A DNA stretch of 49,530 bases from an uncultured Granulosicoccaceae bacterium (GCA_938041955.1 CALISD010000036.1:1-49530); one strand, 5' to 3'. Shown: positions 16,988-26,325, counted from the stretch's first letter. The notes: generated by a model from the sequence alone, not told the origin. Translations and numbers: made by a program.

Positions 16988-18250
16988 ATGACCCGCACCA
17001 ATACCACTATGCCGCCATCCCGAGAAGATGCCATCGAAATGGACCGTCAGGATCCGTTCGCACATAAAAGAGATGAATTCTTCCTTGAAGACGGCATTAT
17101 CTACCTGTGCGGTAACTCGCTCGGGCCAATGCCAAAATCTGTCGTCGGCAAAATTGAACATACGATGAAAGAAGACTGGGCCAGGGGCCTGGTCACCAGT
17201 TGGAACAAGGCCGGCTGGTTTATGATGACCGACATCCTCGGCGATCGACTGGCAACCCTGCTCGGCGCCGGACCGGGCGAGCTCGTGGTCAGCGATGCCA
17301 CCGGTATAAACATTTACAAAACCCTGCATGCGGCGATTTCCATGCAACCGGGAAGAACCACCATAGTGAGTGAGGCGACATCCTTCCCGACCGATCTCTA
17401 CATGATCGAGGGTGTGACATCATTACTAGCGCACATGGACATAAAGCTCGAAGGCAGAGACGCCGACAACATAGAAGAACTGTTTGATCAAAACACCGCT
17501 GTAGTACTGCTGAATCAAGTCGACTACCGCACCGGTGAAGTACGCGACATTACCGGCCTCACAAAAAAAGCCCACGCCGTCGGTGCATTGGTGATCTCCG
17601 ACGTATGTCATTCAGCCGGTGCCATACCAGTCAACCTCCACAAAGAAAACGTCGACTTCGCTGTGGGTTGTACCTACAAGTACTTAAACAGCGGACCTGG
17701 GGCGCCCGGCTTCGCCTATGTGGCACCACGTCACCACGGTAAATTTAAACAGCCGCTAACAGGTTGGCACGGACACGCGGACCCGTTTAAATTCGAACAA
17801 ACCTATCGCCCGGGGGTTGGTGCACGAGCACTACTGAGCGGCACCCAGCCTGCGATATCTGCGGTAGGGGTTAGCGCCGGCCTTGATGTATTCGAAGGCA
17901 TCGATATGCATGCGCTGTTTGCAAAAGGTAAAGATCTTTCATCACTGATGGCAGACTTAATCGAGCATTGGTGTGAACCGCACGGAATACGCTTTTACAG
18001 TCCACGGGATGTTAATCATAGAAATGGCCAGGTGTCACTGACACATGAAAACGGATACGCCATTGTACAAGCGCTGATCGCACGAAATGTCATTGGTGAC
18101 TACCGCCAGCCTGACGTTATTCGCTTTGGCGTCACCCCTTTGTATTTGCGCTATGTTGATATCTGGGATGCCGCTAATCATCTTCGTGAAGTACTGGAGA
18201 CCGAGGAATGGAAGGATGAGCGTTTTAACATAAAACAACTGGTTACCTGA
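16988..18250 (+). CDS. kynU: Kynureninase
   Basis: PLP enzyme cleaving L-kynurenine (or 3-hydroxykynurenine) to anthranilate (or 3-hydroxyanthranilate) and alanine, in tryptophan catabolism. 420 residues, the normal length. Seen: YLCGNSLGPMPK near the N-terminus, SWNKAGWF, the PLP-binding Asp in SDVCHSAGAIPVNLH (D205), the PLP lysine K231 in CTYKYLNSGPGAPGF, and FGVTPLYLRY near the end. The start at ATG 16988 is chosen over a TTG at 16940 because kynureninases begin close to the DxxDPF segment. No tryptophan dioxygenase gene is close by; an arylformamidase-like gene lies at 29400. Confidence 0.93.
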   Translation: MTRTNTTMPPSREDAIEMDRQDPFAHKRDEFFLEDGIIYLCGNSLGPMPKSVVGKIEHTMKEDWARGLVTSWNKAGWFMMTDILGDRLATLLGAGPGELVVSDATGINIYKTLHAAISMQPGRTTIVSEATSFPTDLYMIEGVTSLLAHMDIKLEGRDADNIEELFDQNTAVVLLNQVDYRTGEVRDITGLTKKAHAVGALVISDVCHSAGAIPVNLHKENVDFAVGCTYKYLNSGPGAPGFAYVAPRHHGKFKQPLTGWHGHADPFKFEQTYRPGVGARALLSGTQPAISAVGVSAGLDVFEGIDMHALFAKGKDLSSLMADLIEHWCEPHGIRFYSPRDVNHRNGQVSLTHENGYAIVQALIARNVIGDYRQPDVIRFGVTPLYLRYVDIWDAANHLREVLETEEWKDERFNIKQLVT

Positions 18251-18460
18251 TCTGCCCTAAGCGGATTCACCCCCTAACCCGTCATGCCAATACCACACCC
18301 CATTAATTAGAAGGGTTCTATACCATGAGCTTCCAACCCGCGAGCGTAATACCTGCGTCCCACACAGTGCTGGATCTTACTTGTATAACTGCTGATCGGC
18401 AGCTCGCTAGCCGGGGTGCTGGCCTCGTCAAGGCTGAACAGTCTGCAGCGTTACCTCTCG

Positions 18461-19378
18461 ATGCGAGCATTTCTAATTTCTAATCTCACTCAAACTGCTC
18501 CGTTATCGAGCCCGAAAGTCAGGCGAACCAATAGCAAACTAGGCGCGCTGCTGATGCTTGGCGGTATGTTTCTTTTTTCTGCAGTAGACACACAAGCCAA
18601 GTTCTTAACCGATACGTTTCACCCCACTCAGATCATCTGGTTCAGACAATTGGGATTACTAATTGGCGTTGTTATTCTGCTCTGTGTCAAAGGCCCGTCC
18701 ATTCTAAAAACTGAGCAGCCCAAGCTGCAGTGTACCCGCGGCGTGCTGGCCATCTGCTCCGCTGTCGCCTTTGTCTTTGCGATCCGACATGTCGCCATAG
18801 CCGACGCTGTTGCCGTGAGTTTTGTGGCGCCTTTTATACTGAGCTTAATGGCCGCAGTGGTTTTAAAAGAGACCATCGGATTAAACCGATGGATTGCTGT
18901 TGCTGCCGGCTTTATAGGAGCACTTATAATAATTAGACCCGGCACCGGCGCTATTCATCCGGCGGTACTTCTCGTGGTACTGGCGGCATTTATATATGCC
19001 ATGCGACAGATCATCGGCAGGCTGCTGGCAGACACAGATAAAACGGTCACTACAGTGGCCTACACAGCAATCGTCGGCAGCCTGGTGATCACAATCCCAC
19101 TACCGTTTGTCTGGGTAACGCCGGAAACCGGATTTCAGATTCTGATAATATGCTCGATGGCGATACTTGCGGCTTTTGGGGAAGTAATGGTCATTAAGTC
19201 ACTTGAGGTGGCCGAAGCCGTAGTCGTCGCGCCAATACACTATTCGCTAATAATTTGGGGCACCATGTATGGCTACCTCGTGTTTGACCACTTGCCTGAT
19301 CGGTGGACATGGGTAGGCACCGCCATTATCGTTTGTGCCGGACTGTTTACGTTACGAGCACGGCCCGCAAAAAAGTGA
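18461..19378 (+). CDS. EamA/DMT-family transporter
   Basis: About 305 residues with ten hydrophobic segments in two EamA repeats: the first helix LGALLMLGGMFLFSAVDTQA, then VAFVFAIRHVAIADAVAVSF and the second repeat ending TWVGTAIIVCAGLFTLRA. Probably an inner-membrane metabolite exporter of unknown substrate. Its stop is only 5 bases before the kinase gene start, so the two are co-transcribed. The start is uncertain: GTG 18416, ATG 18461 or a later codon, none with a clear ribosome site. The gap 18251-18415 after kynU shows nothing else. Confidence 0.85.
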   Translation: MRAFLISNLTQTAPLSSPKVRRTNSKLGALLMLGGMFLFSAVDTQAKFLTDTFHPTQIIWFRQLGLLIGVVILLCVKGPSILKTEQPKLQCTRGVLAICSAVAFVFAIRHVAIADAVAVSFVAPFILSLMAAVVLKETIGLNRWIAVAAGFIGALIIIRPGTGAIHPAVLLVVLAAFIYAMRQIIGRLLADTDKTVTTVAYTAIVGSLVITIPLPFVWVTPETGFQILIICSMAILAAFGEVMVIKSLEVAEAVVVAPIHYSLIIWGTMYGYLVFDHLPDRWTWVGTAIIVCAGLFTLRARPAKK

Positions 19379-19383
19379 GCAAT

Positions 19384-20334
19384 ATGAACCACACCAACAA
19401 GATTATTTGCATTGGCGAGGCCATGATTGAGCTGTCTTTGAGCACAGACTCATCGCTGTCCCTCGGCTTTGCCGGAGACACACTTAACACAGCAATCTAC
19501 CTCAAACGCCTTATGGGTAAAGACGCTGAAGTTGCTTACTGTACAACCCTGGGTAACGATCCGTTATCACCAAAGCTCACAGATTTCATAGAATCCGAGT
19601 CAATTAGTACAGCCCCCATAAGATATTCCCTCGACAAGACAGTCGGCTTATATGCAATCTCTACAGACTCATCAGGCGAACGCACATTCAGCTATTGGCG
19701 CAGTGACTCTGCCGCACGAACGCTGTTTAATGAAACCGGCTCTCCAGATTTCAGTCGCCTGGAAGACTTCAATACAATCTACTTCTCTGCGATCACACTC
19801 GCCATTTTACCTGCGAACGTGCGCACAGCATTTTTAGACGAACTAGATGCAATACGTAGGAATAAAAACACCACTATTGTTTTTGATTCAAACTATCGCC
19901 CGGCTCTTTGGGAATCAGAAGCCGTGGCACGTGAGACCGTAGCTCGTGCATGGCGCATCACTGATATCGCCCTGCCCTCCGTTGACGATGAAATCGCGTT
20001 GTTCGGGGATAAAAACGAATCAGCCGTGCTCGAGCGCTTGCAACAGTATGGCATCAACAATGGCGCGCTGAAGCGCGGTGAGACTGGCCCACTTTCACTC
20101 AATTCGAATTCTGGAGCAGACCCCAAAACCCGCTATCCCGCGGCAATTCAAGTGCTGGACACCACCGCTGCCGGGGATAGTTTTAATGGCGGGTATTTAA
20201 GCGCAGCACTGGCCGGGAAAAGCGACTCAGAATCACTGATGTCCGGACACAATTGTGCCAGCATGGTGGTAGGCTTCAGAGGCGCGATTGTACCGAAAGA
20301 CGACTGGTCTGCCCGGAGTAAACCCGATACATAA
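19384..20334 (+). CDS. kdgK: PfkB-family sugar kinase, KDG-kinase-like
   Basis: Ribokinase-type kinase of 316 residues, most like 2-keto-3-deoxygluconate kinase (ATP + KDG to KDPG, Entner-Doudoroff entry of uronates). Seen: N-terminal CIGEAMIELS and GFAGDTLNTAIYLKRL, which is the KdgK-type substrate site, and the catalytic anion-hole motif DTTAAGDSFNGGYLSA near the C-terminus. The start at ATG 19384 fits the family N-terminus; an upstream in-frame start lies inside the transporter gene. No other uronate or Entner-Doudoroff gene is near, so the substrate remains an assignment by similarity. Confidence 0.82.
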   Translation: MNHTNKIICIGEAMIELSLSTDSSLSLGFAGDTLNTAIYLKRLMGKDAEVAYCTTLGNDPLSPKLTDFIESESISTAPIRYSLDKTVGLYAISTDSSGERTFSYWRSDSAARTLFNETGSPDFSRLEDFNTIYFSAITLAILPANVRTAFLDELDAIRRNKNTTIVFDSNYRPALWESEAVARETVARAWRITDIALPSVDDEIALFGDKNESAVLERLQQYGINNGALKRGETGPLSLNSNSGADPKTRYPAAIQVLDTTAAGDSFNGGYLSAALAGKSDSESLMSGHNCASMVVGFRGAIVPKDDWSARSKPDT

Positions 20335-20493
20335 GCGGGCGGATCACCCACACAGACCTATTAGTCATCATCAACCAGCAGGCTGTCTGCAAAGTTCGGT
20401 AACACGGATCGAAGCCACAGCCGCTATAGCGTCGTTAGAAAATTTCGACGTAGACCCTGCTATGCCTGCATTATTCCGCTTTGCTCTGACGAC

Positions 20494-20523
20494 TGTGGCT
20501 GTGGCTGTGGCTGTGGCTGTGGC
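20494..20523 (+). repeat. Hexanucleotide tandem repeat (TGTGGC)x5
   Basis: Five exact copies of TGTGGC in the 599-base gene-free stretch 20335-20933. It is not inside a supported gene. A short facing sequence (CACAGCCAC, about 30 bases downstream) could pair with it. Copy number may vary between strains. Confidence 0.85.
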
Positions 20524-20563
20524 TGAGAAAAGTTTGTTACCGAACTTCCCGCACAGCCACTAG

Positions 20564-20805
20564 CCTGCATTATTCATGAGGATTCGTCACTCATCAGCGG
20601 AAATAGCGCTAAACAGGTCGCATAATCGAGTGAGAAACGTGGCCCGCCACGTGCCGAGCTTGATCATGCGAGATGTGACGCGATATTTTCGTCTGATGGC
20701 GAATAGACACACTGCTATTTTCAAAGTAGCCCTCCAAGGACAGTTTAGACCTATGTTTACTGGTGTTTTCCTTAGTTTTCCTCGTCGCCTTGTGAATAAT
20801 GCAGG
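20564..20805. mobile_element. MITE-like element with perfect terminal inverted repeats
   Basis: The sequence CCTGCATTATTCA begins at 20564 and its exact inverse complement ends at 20805, giving a 242-base element flanked on both sides by CTAG, a possible 4-base target duplication. CTAG is itself a palindrome, so it could instead extend the inverted repeats to 17 bases (20560-20576 and 20793-20809). The inside carries no transposase and no convincing gene. A further partial copy of the end, CCTGCATTATTC, lies at 20465. The end sequence reminds me of IS1380-type ends, from memory only. Best read as a non-autonomous derivative of an insertion sequence. Confidence 0.6.
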
Positions 20806-20874
20806 CTAGATAGATAATAGATTTAAATAATACAGTAAAAGTTTCAGTATCTATTATAGGCCGCCCCGATCAAG

Positions 20875-20900
20875 GGAAACCCGACGCGTGAGCGAGTGGG
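20875..20900 (+). repeat. REP-like repeat, single copy
   Basis: Core CCCGACGCGTGAGCGAGTGG, the same sequence as at 3723, placed just beyond the MITE-like element and just downstream (3' side) of the minus-strand dioxygenase gene. Confidence 0.7.
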
Positions 20901-20933
20901 CTGCCAGCGAGACATCAACTGGATCAACATGTA

Positions 20934-21974
20934 TTAACCAAGCATGATCGCTCCGTCGTAACACACCGAACCCGTATTGCGATGCCATAACCGAAACAAA
21001 TGCCGTTTGCGTTCCTCTTCCTCAAAGTCTACAAACTCACTTCGATAGTGGCCGACTTCGGAATTGTTTAGATATTGTATTTGCCCTTTTTCCAGCGCTG
21101 CCTCATACCATAAATCTTCTGACTGGCTGACGTCGTCCACCAGGCTAAGCGCATCTGCTAACTCCGGCTCCATTTCAATACCTGCAACCTCATATCCCTT
21201 GCGTACCAACGAAGGATTTGCACGGGCACGAAGTCGATCGCCGCGCCATGAGAAAAACGGTGCAAGCGTGACCGCAGGCTCTGCATCATTGTGTTCTTTC
21301 TGGCGATCATAAAGCATTGGTTCGTATAATCGTTTTAATGCATCGGGGTGATTCTGCTGAAGTCGATCGTGAATTGTGTACAAACTACAAAAACGACTCA
21401 CGCCTCCTTCCATTGCGGGGTGCTTGCAAAATAAGCCAACGTAATCGGGTGGCTGCTTACCGAAAGCGTTGTCAGTATGGAAATTCAATTCAACATTGGT
21501 CCATGAACCACGCACGCCATACGTATATGCCTGCGCTGTGTCACGCACATCATAGATCATCTGACCGTTTCTTTTTTGTGCTACCGGTCTGGCGATCAGC
21601 TGGCCTAGAACCCAGTACAGTTCTACCAGCACATCCAGCGGGTAATCATCAACCGGAAGACGATCTGCGACGGCAAAACCGACTCCATTGTCGACAATAT
21701 CCAGCAGACTTTTCATATGCTTCGTACAATGCGGTAGTGCAATGTCTGCCGGCGTGCGGGCCATATTGGCCACGGGGTGGGACGCTATAAAGTCTGCCGC
21801 CCGGCCCAGCTCATCTATAGCGGCCCGGTCAAATTTAACAAGCCACTTCGACTCGTCAAGATCACTGACCACCCAGGATCGCTGGCTGGCGGATTTTCTC
21901 ACCTCGGTTTGTTCACTGCTGCAATCGAGGTACGATTCCACAGCTAACCTGTTGTGCGGCGCTACTGCGTTCAT
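20934..21974 (-). CDS. TauD/TfdA-family Fe(II)/2-oxoglutarate dioxygenase
   Basis: 346-residue cytosolic non-haem iron dioxygenase. The iron triad is seen as H166 and D168 in NFHTDNAF and H309 in NNSEVGHYRSEF, followed by the 2-oxoglutarate arginine in RKRHLFRLW. Members oxidise taurine, betaines, aryl ethers and other small acids; the substrate is not set by sequence here. It lacks the N-terminal zinc DUF971 domain of gamma-butyrobetaine hydroxylases. An AGGGGA ribosome site precedes the ATG. It lies downstream of dddP on the same strand after a 299-base gap in which nothing else was recognised, so a link to osmolyte breakdown is possible but unproven. Confidence 0.87.
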   Translation of the reverse strand: MNAVAPHNRLAVESYLDCSSEQTEVRKSASQRSWVVSDLDESKWLVKFDRAAIDELGRAADFIASHPVANMARTPADIALPHCTKHMKSLLDIVDNGVGFAVADRLPVDDYPLDVLVELYWVLGQLIARPVAQKRNGQMIYDVRDTAQAYTYGVRGSWTNVELNFHTDNAFGKQPPDYVGLFCKHPAMEGGVSRFCSLYTIHDRLQQNHPDALKRLYEPMLYDRQKEHNDAEPAVTLAPFFSWRGDRLRARANPSLVRKGYEVAGIEMEPELADALSLVDDVSQSEDLWYEAALEKGQIQYLNNSEVGHYRSEFVDFEEEERKRHLFRLWHRNTGSVCYDGAIMLG

Positions 21975-22273
21975 AATTATCCCCTGTGCCCTTTATCTAT
22001 TTACTCTACGTCCTTCCAGAGCATAATCCTACTGATAAGATCATCGCAACCTGCTTTTTGCTGCCACTATTCAGGGCGCCCCTGTTACATCCCCGGGCGT
22101 CGTCTTTCGAGCTCAAATTGACCTGTCTGTTGTGCGCGAACTCTTACCCCATTGTTGATTAAGCAGGCACGACCGGCGCACCCGGAAAGCTACCGAAAGA
22201 CAGCAAATCAGTCGAGAAATTAAATTCGATTCATTTCCTACTGAATACTTACTTTTGCCTTCGGTCTTGCCGC

Positions 22274-23626
22274 CTACAAATGAGACCCCATCAAGCGTTC
22301 ATCAAAAGGATAAGTATTGAGATTTTCGTAACCATCTTCAGTGATGACCACCTGATCTTCCAATTTAATTGAAAAGTCACCTCCCTCTGGACTGACCAGC
22401 GCCTCAACACAAAGCACCATACCGGGCTCAAGATCGTAGTCAAAAGCGCCTTCTACCATCTTGTCCGGATAGGCAACCAGTGGCCATTCATCGCATAGAC
22501 CCACGCCATGCATGAGGCAGCCATACTTTTGCTTTTGATACTGAGGCAGCAGCTTGTGCGAGTTACGCGACAGCTCTTGTATATTAAGGCCGGGCTTCAG
22601 CATTTCCATATTGGTCATGATGTGCTCGTGGCCATGCTGCATAGCGCTCACCATATCTGCCGGTGGCGGTTTGTCCCCGATCCACCAGCTACGGCTCATG
22701 TCAACACAGATACCATAACTACCGACAAGGTCAGTATCAAAGCTCACAATTTCATTGTTTTGAATGATCCTCTGCCCACACTCTTGAAACCACGGATTGG
22801 TTCTGGGCCCGGAGGCGAGCAAACGGGTTTCTATCCACTCACCGCCACGGCGGATGTTTTCTGCGTGCAATACGGCCCAGACTTCATCCTCTGAAATATT
22901 GTTAGAGGGTATGTTTTCACGCGCGTAACTTTCCATTTTACCAACCGCCGTTTCACAGGCATGCACGGCGCAGCGCATGGCAAGCAATTCTTCCGGACCC
23001 TTAACTGCCCGGCATTTCTCCGTGACTTCTTCGCCGTCTTTTATCTCAAAGCCTTGCGCCTCTAATGCACGCAACCCATGTAGCATAATTTTATCTACCG
23101 CCAGGCGTTTGTTGTTTCCGCCGTGCTGCTCTATAAGTTCGCGAACCTCATTAGAGAACTTATCTGCCGCAATATCTACACGATCACCACGGTCAAAGTA
23201 GAACAAGTCTGCACCTGAACGCTGCTCTTTTACCAACGGGTTAAATGTGGACAGGAACGGGGAGTTTTTATAATCCCAAATCACCATATAGCCATCTGCA
23301 CAAAGCAACACAGCACGAAACGGATTGTGTGTATTCCACAACTGCATGTTGGTGCTATCTGTTGCATAGCGAATATTGAGCGGATCAAATACCAGCAATC
23401 CGCCGAGGTCTCGATCCACCACGTGCTGAGTGAGACGCTTCCAGCGGTATTCCCTCATAGCAACAAGGTTGGGCAGCGTTAAGCCCGCATCAGCCCATTC
23501 ACCAAAGGCGAGTTGTGTAGGCCCTATCTCTATTCGATCATTATCGTTCGGTGAACCGTCATCCAGATGCGCCCCCCGGCTCGGGTCGATCTTGCGAATT
23601 TCACGATAGACTTGTTCCTGAGACAT
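22274..23626 (-). CDS. dddP: DMSP lyase DddP (M24-fold metalloenzyme)
   Basis: Cleaves dimethylsulfoniopropionate to dimethyl sulfide and acrylate in the cytosol. 450 residues, normal for DddP. It shares the DddP N-terminus (KIDPSRGAHLDDG, EIGPTQLAFGEW), DPLNIRYATDSTNMQLWN and NPWFQECG. The metal and active-site residues known from Ruegeria DddP are all present at a constant offset of +2: D297 and D299 (SFDTDLVG), D309 (CVDMSRSWW), H373 (LMHGVGLCDEW), D379, E408 (CVEALVSPEGG) and E423 (KLEDQV). These set it apart from ordinary Xaa-Pro peptidases of the M24 fold. The ATG at 23626 has a GGAGG site; an in-frame GTG at 23638 overlaps that site. Divergent from the FAD/GcvT gene at 23896. Confidence 0.93.
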   Translation of the reverse strand: MSQEQVYREIRKIDPSRGAHLDDGSPNDNDRIEIGPTQLAFGEWADAGLTLPNLVAMREYRWKRLTQHVVDRDLGGLLVFDPLNIRYATDSTNMQLWNTHNPFRAVLLCADGYMVIWDYKNSPFLSTFNPLVKEQRSGADLFYFDRGDRVDIAADKFSNEVRELIEQHGGNNKRLAVDKIMLHGLRALEAQGFEIKDGEEVTEKCRAVKGPEELLAMRCAVHACETAVGKMESYARENIPSNNISEDEVWAVLHAENIRRGGEWIETRLLASGPRTNPWFQECGQRIIQNNEIVSFDTDLVGSYGICVDMSRSWWIGDKPPPADMVSAMQHGHEHIMTNMEMLKPGLNIQELSRNSHKLLPQYQKQKYGCLMHGVGLCDEWPLVAYPDKMVEGAFDYDLEPGMVLCVEALVSPEGGDFSIKLEDQVVITEDGYENLNTYPFDERLMGSHL

Positions 23627-23691
23627 ACAATCCTCCACACTTCTTGGCTGTTACGGATGACACGGTTTCTGCCGATTGTAGCCCCTGGAAG

Positions 23692-23711
23692 AACCGTTTA
23701 TAAAACCGTTT
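23692..23711. promoter_or_regulatory. Direct repeat in divergent dddP promoter region
   Basis: AACCGTTT occurs at 23692-23699 and again at 23704-23711, 12 bases apart, in the 269-base divergent region between dddP and the FAD/GcvT gene. It could bind a regulator shared by both directions. No regulator gene lies next to it. Confidence 0.25.
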
Positions 23712-23895
23712 CTTAGGCCAATTAACGAATTAATGTCTAATCTGCGACCAGCCAGTCGAGAATATCCTGCCGGTAATGACTATCGGGCATTTACCTCTGT
23801 TATTTCTGCGCCTCGAGTCTGAAATGGCGTTGCAAAGTGGCGCCAAATAACGCCCAATCACGTTATCTATTAACCGAAACACAAAGCTAAGCCCT

Positions 23896-26316
23896 ATGAA
23901 AACCCATGCTCGAGCGGTAGTCATTGGCGGTGGCATCTCTGGCTGCTCCACCCTTTACCACTTAACTCAACTAGGCTGGACCGATGTGGCATTGGTCGAA
24001 CGCGATGAACTGACCTCTGGCTCAACCTGGCATGCTGCCGCCCAGGTGACACAGTTCGGTGGCAACCAGACGATGTTCGGCCTGAAGCGCCACAGCATTG
24101 ATCTATACCGTCGACTGGCCGCCGACCCGGATCACCCTATCGACTACCACATCACTGGCGGCATGCGCACCGCCTATACGCAGGATCACCTTGATCTCTA
24201 CCACTACCACGTCGGAATGGCCGCCGGTATGGGCATTGACATGGAAGTCATAGATGCTGCAGAGGCCGGTAAGCGTCACCCATTAATGCAAACGCACCAT
24301 ATACTGGGCGCATGGTGGGATCCTCTGGATGGCTATATTGATCCCTCGGGCATTACCTTCGCACTGGCGCGACAGGCACGCAAAGCAGGAGCCGAAGTCT
24401 ATCGTTTTAATCCGGTAGAACACATCAGCCGCAAACCCAATGGCGAGTTCATTGTTCACACTAAGAACGGTGACATCACTTGCGAGAAAGTAGTCAATGC
24501 ATCTGGCTATCGAGTAAATGAGGTTGGCAATATGCTGGGGGTGGAACACCCGGTCACCTCCATGGAGCACATGTATTTCCTTACTGACACGATGCCGGAG
24601 CTTGAGGCACTCGATTTTCAGGTGCCCATAATTCGTGATCCGCATGATGACTTTTACAGCCGGCAGGAAAAAAAGGGTTTGTTGGTTGGCGTCTATGAAC
24701 AACAGTGCAAAACCTTCGGCATGGATGGCATTGATCCCAACTTCACCAAAGATCTGTGTCCATCAGATCTTGATCGATGCCTGGATAACATGGAGCACAT
24801 CTTTGAACGTATACCGGCCCTGCAAAACGCGGGTATACATACCGTGGTGAATGGCCCGATCACCTACACCATTGACGGGCTGCCTCTTGTTGGCCCCGTA
24901 CCCGGTATTGAGAACGCTTACTGCATCATCGGATTGCGGGCAGGTATTGGCGAAGGTGGCGGCCACGGAAAAATACTTGCTGACCTGATGGTACACGGTG
25001 AATGTGAATGGGACGCATGGTGTCTTGACCCACGTCGTTTTACCCAATACGCCAACACTGAGCACACCTGCGTTAAAGCGATTGAAGACTACCAGAACGA
25101 ATTCCACTACCACATGCCACACGAGCATCGCCCGGCCGCCAGGCTTGCACGCACTACTCCACTCTATGCAGAACTAAAGCAACTGGGTGCGGTATGGGGA
25201 GTGGTAAACGGCTGGGAACGTGTGCTGTGCTTTACGCCGGATGATCAACCCGACTTTATTGACGAACACAGCTTTCGCTTCACAAAAACCAAAGACATTG
25301 TCGCAAAAGAAATTTCTGCCCTGGTAAAGAACGTTGGCGTGATGGAAGTTTCAGGCTTTAACCGTTATGCCATTACGGGTGAGGGTTCTGAGGACTTCCT
25401 GAACCGGATGATCTGCGGAAAACTGCCAGTCAAAACAGGCAAGGTCAATTTAACTTATCTGTTAAACGACAACGGCCATGTGCTTGCAGAAGCCACCATC
25501 GCCAAACTCGGTGAGAATCACTACTGGTACGGATCTGCCGCCGCCGCCGAATGGCACGACCGTGACTGGCTCAATAAACACAAACCACCCACAGTACAAA
25601 TCAATGAGCTTGCAGCCAGTCATACGATTCTTGTGGTTGCAGGACCGAAGTCGCGAGATCTGTTGCAATCTCTGTCACCGCGATGTGATTGGTCTAAAGC
25701 CGCATTTCCATGGATGCAGGCTCGTGAGATGACTCTGGGGCACGCCAGGGTGCTCGCCATGAGTGTAAGTTTCTCGGGTGAACTCAGCTATGAACTACAT
25801 ATCCCGAATGAGCACCTCTACCTGGTATGGACCTTACTACAAGACGCAGGCGAGGCTTTTAACCTGACCCGGTTCGGTTTGTACGCCACAGAATCAATGC
25901 GAATGGAGAAAGGATATCGACACTGGAAGGCCGATCTGATCTATGAGCGCAATCCAATGGAATCAGGCCTTGATCGCTTTGTTAATTTAAACAAGCCAGA
26001 CTTTATTGGCAAAGCTGCGCTGGAAAAGGAAATCGAGCGCGGGCACCAAAAGGTCTTTGTTACGCTGACCGTAGACTGTGACATTGCCGCTGCACATGGT
26101 GGCGATTCTGTCTACAGCTCAGACAAATTGATCGGCACAATATCATCCGGTGCTTACGGTCATCGCGTAAACAAGAACATTGCTTATGCGTTTGTGACGC
26201 CCGAGTACAGCACCAAAGGTACCGAGCTTTCCATCGGAATTCTAGGACATCGATATACGGCAGTCGTCTGTGATGAATGCTTATACGATGAACCCAACCA
26301 ATGCGTTAAAAGCTAA
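23896..26316 (+). CDS. Dimethylglycine dehydrogenase-like FAD oxidoreductase with GcvT domain
   Basis: 806 residues, two parts. Residues 1-380 are a DAO-type FAD domain with AVVIGGGISGCSTLYHL and H46 in SGSTWHAAAQ, where DMGDH/sarcosine dehydrogenases attach FAD covalently. The C-terminal half (from about 440) is a GcvT-type folate-binding aminomethyltransferase domain (MEVSGFNRYAITGEGSEDFL, then FSGELSYELHIPNEHLY, GLYATESMRMEKGYRHW). The family demethylates N-methyl amines such as dimethylglycine and sarcosine, passing the C1 unit to tetrahydrofolate. The substrate here is not fixed. It is 9 bases ahead of an MttB-family gene and divergent from dddP, which suggests methylated osmolyte breakdown. 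Confidence 0.88.
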   Translation: MKTHARAVVIGGGISGCSTLYHLTQLGWTDVALVERDELTSGSTWHAAAQVTQFGGNQTMFGLKRHSIDLYRRLAADPDHPIDYHITGGMRTAYTQDHLDLYHYHVGMAAGMGIDMEVIDAAEAGKRHPLMQTHHILGAWWDPLDGYIDPSGITFALARQARKAGAEVYRFNPVEHISRKPNGEFIVHTKNGDITCEKVVNASGYRVNEVGNMLGVEHPVTSMEHMYFLTDTMPELEALDFQVPIIRDPHDDFYSRQEKKGLLVGVYEQQCKTFGMDGIDPNFTKDLCPSDLDRCLDNMEHIFERIPALQNAGIHTVVNGPITYTIDGLPLVGPVPGIENAYCIIGLRAGIGEGGGHGKILADLMVHGECEWDAWCLDPRRFTQYANTEHTCVKAIEDYQNEFHYHMPHEHRPAARLARTTPLYAELKQLGAVWGVVNGWERVLCFTPDDQPDFIDEHSFRFTKTKDIVAKEISALVKNVGVMEVSGFNRYAITGEGSEDFLNRMICGKLPVKTGKVNLTYLLNDNGHVLAEATIAKLGENHYWYGSAAAAEWHDRDWLNKHKPPTVQINELAASHTILVVAGPKSRDLLQSLSPRCDWSKAAFPWMQAREMTLGHARVLAMSVSFSGELSYELHIPNEHLYLVWTLLQDAGEAFNLTRFGLYATESMRMEKGYRHWKADLIYERNPMESGLDRFVNLNKPDFIGKAALEKEIERGHQKVFVTLTVDCDIAAAHGGDSVYSSDKLIGTISSGAYGHRVNKNIAYAFVTPEYSTKGTELSIGILGHRYTAVVCDECLYDEPNQCVKS

Positions 26317-26325
26317 GCGAACACT

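Noticed and set aside
20288..20563. Open frame including a Val-Ala repeat
   Set aside because: The repeat comes from the TGTGGC microsatellite; the frame overlaps the end of the kinase gene and has no family features.
22274..23626. Generic Xaa-Pro aminopeptidase
   Set aside because: The fold is M24, but the sequence matches DddP along its whole length, with the extra active-site residues at a constant offset.
23639..23895. Glycine or SAM riboswitch ahead of the GcvT-domain gene
   Set aside because: No conserved riboswitch core was recognised by eye, and the region serves two divergent genes.
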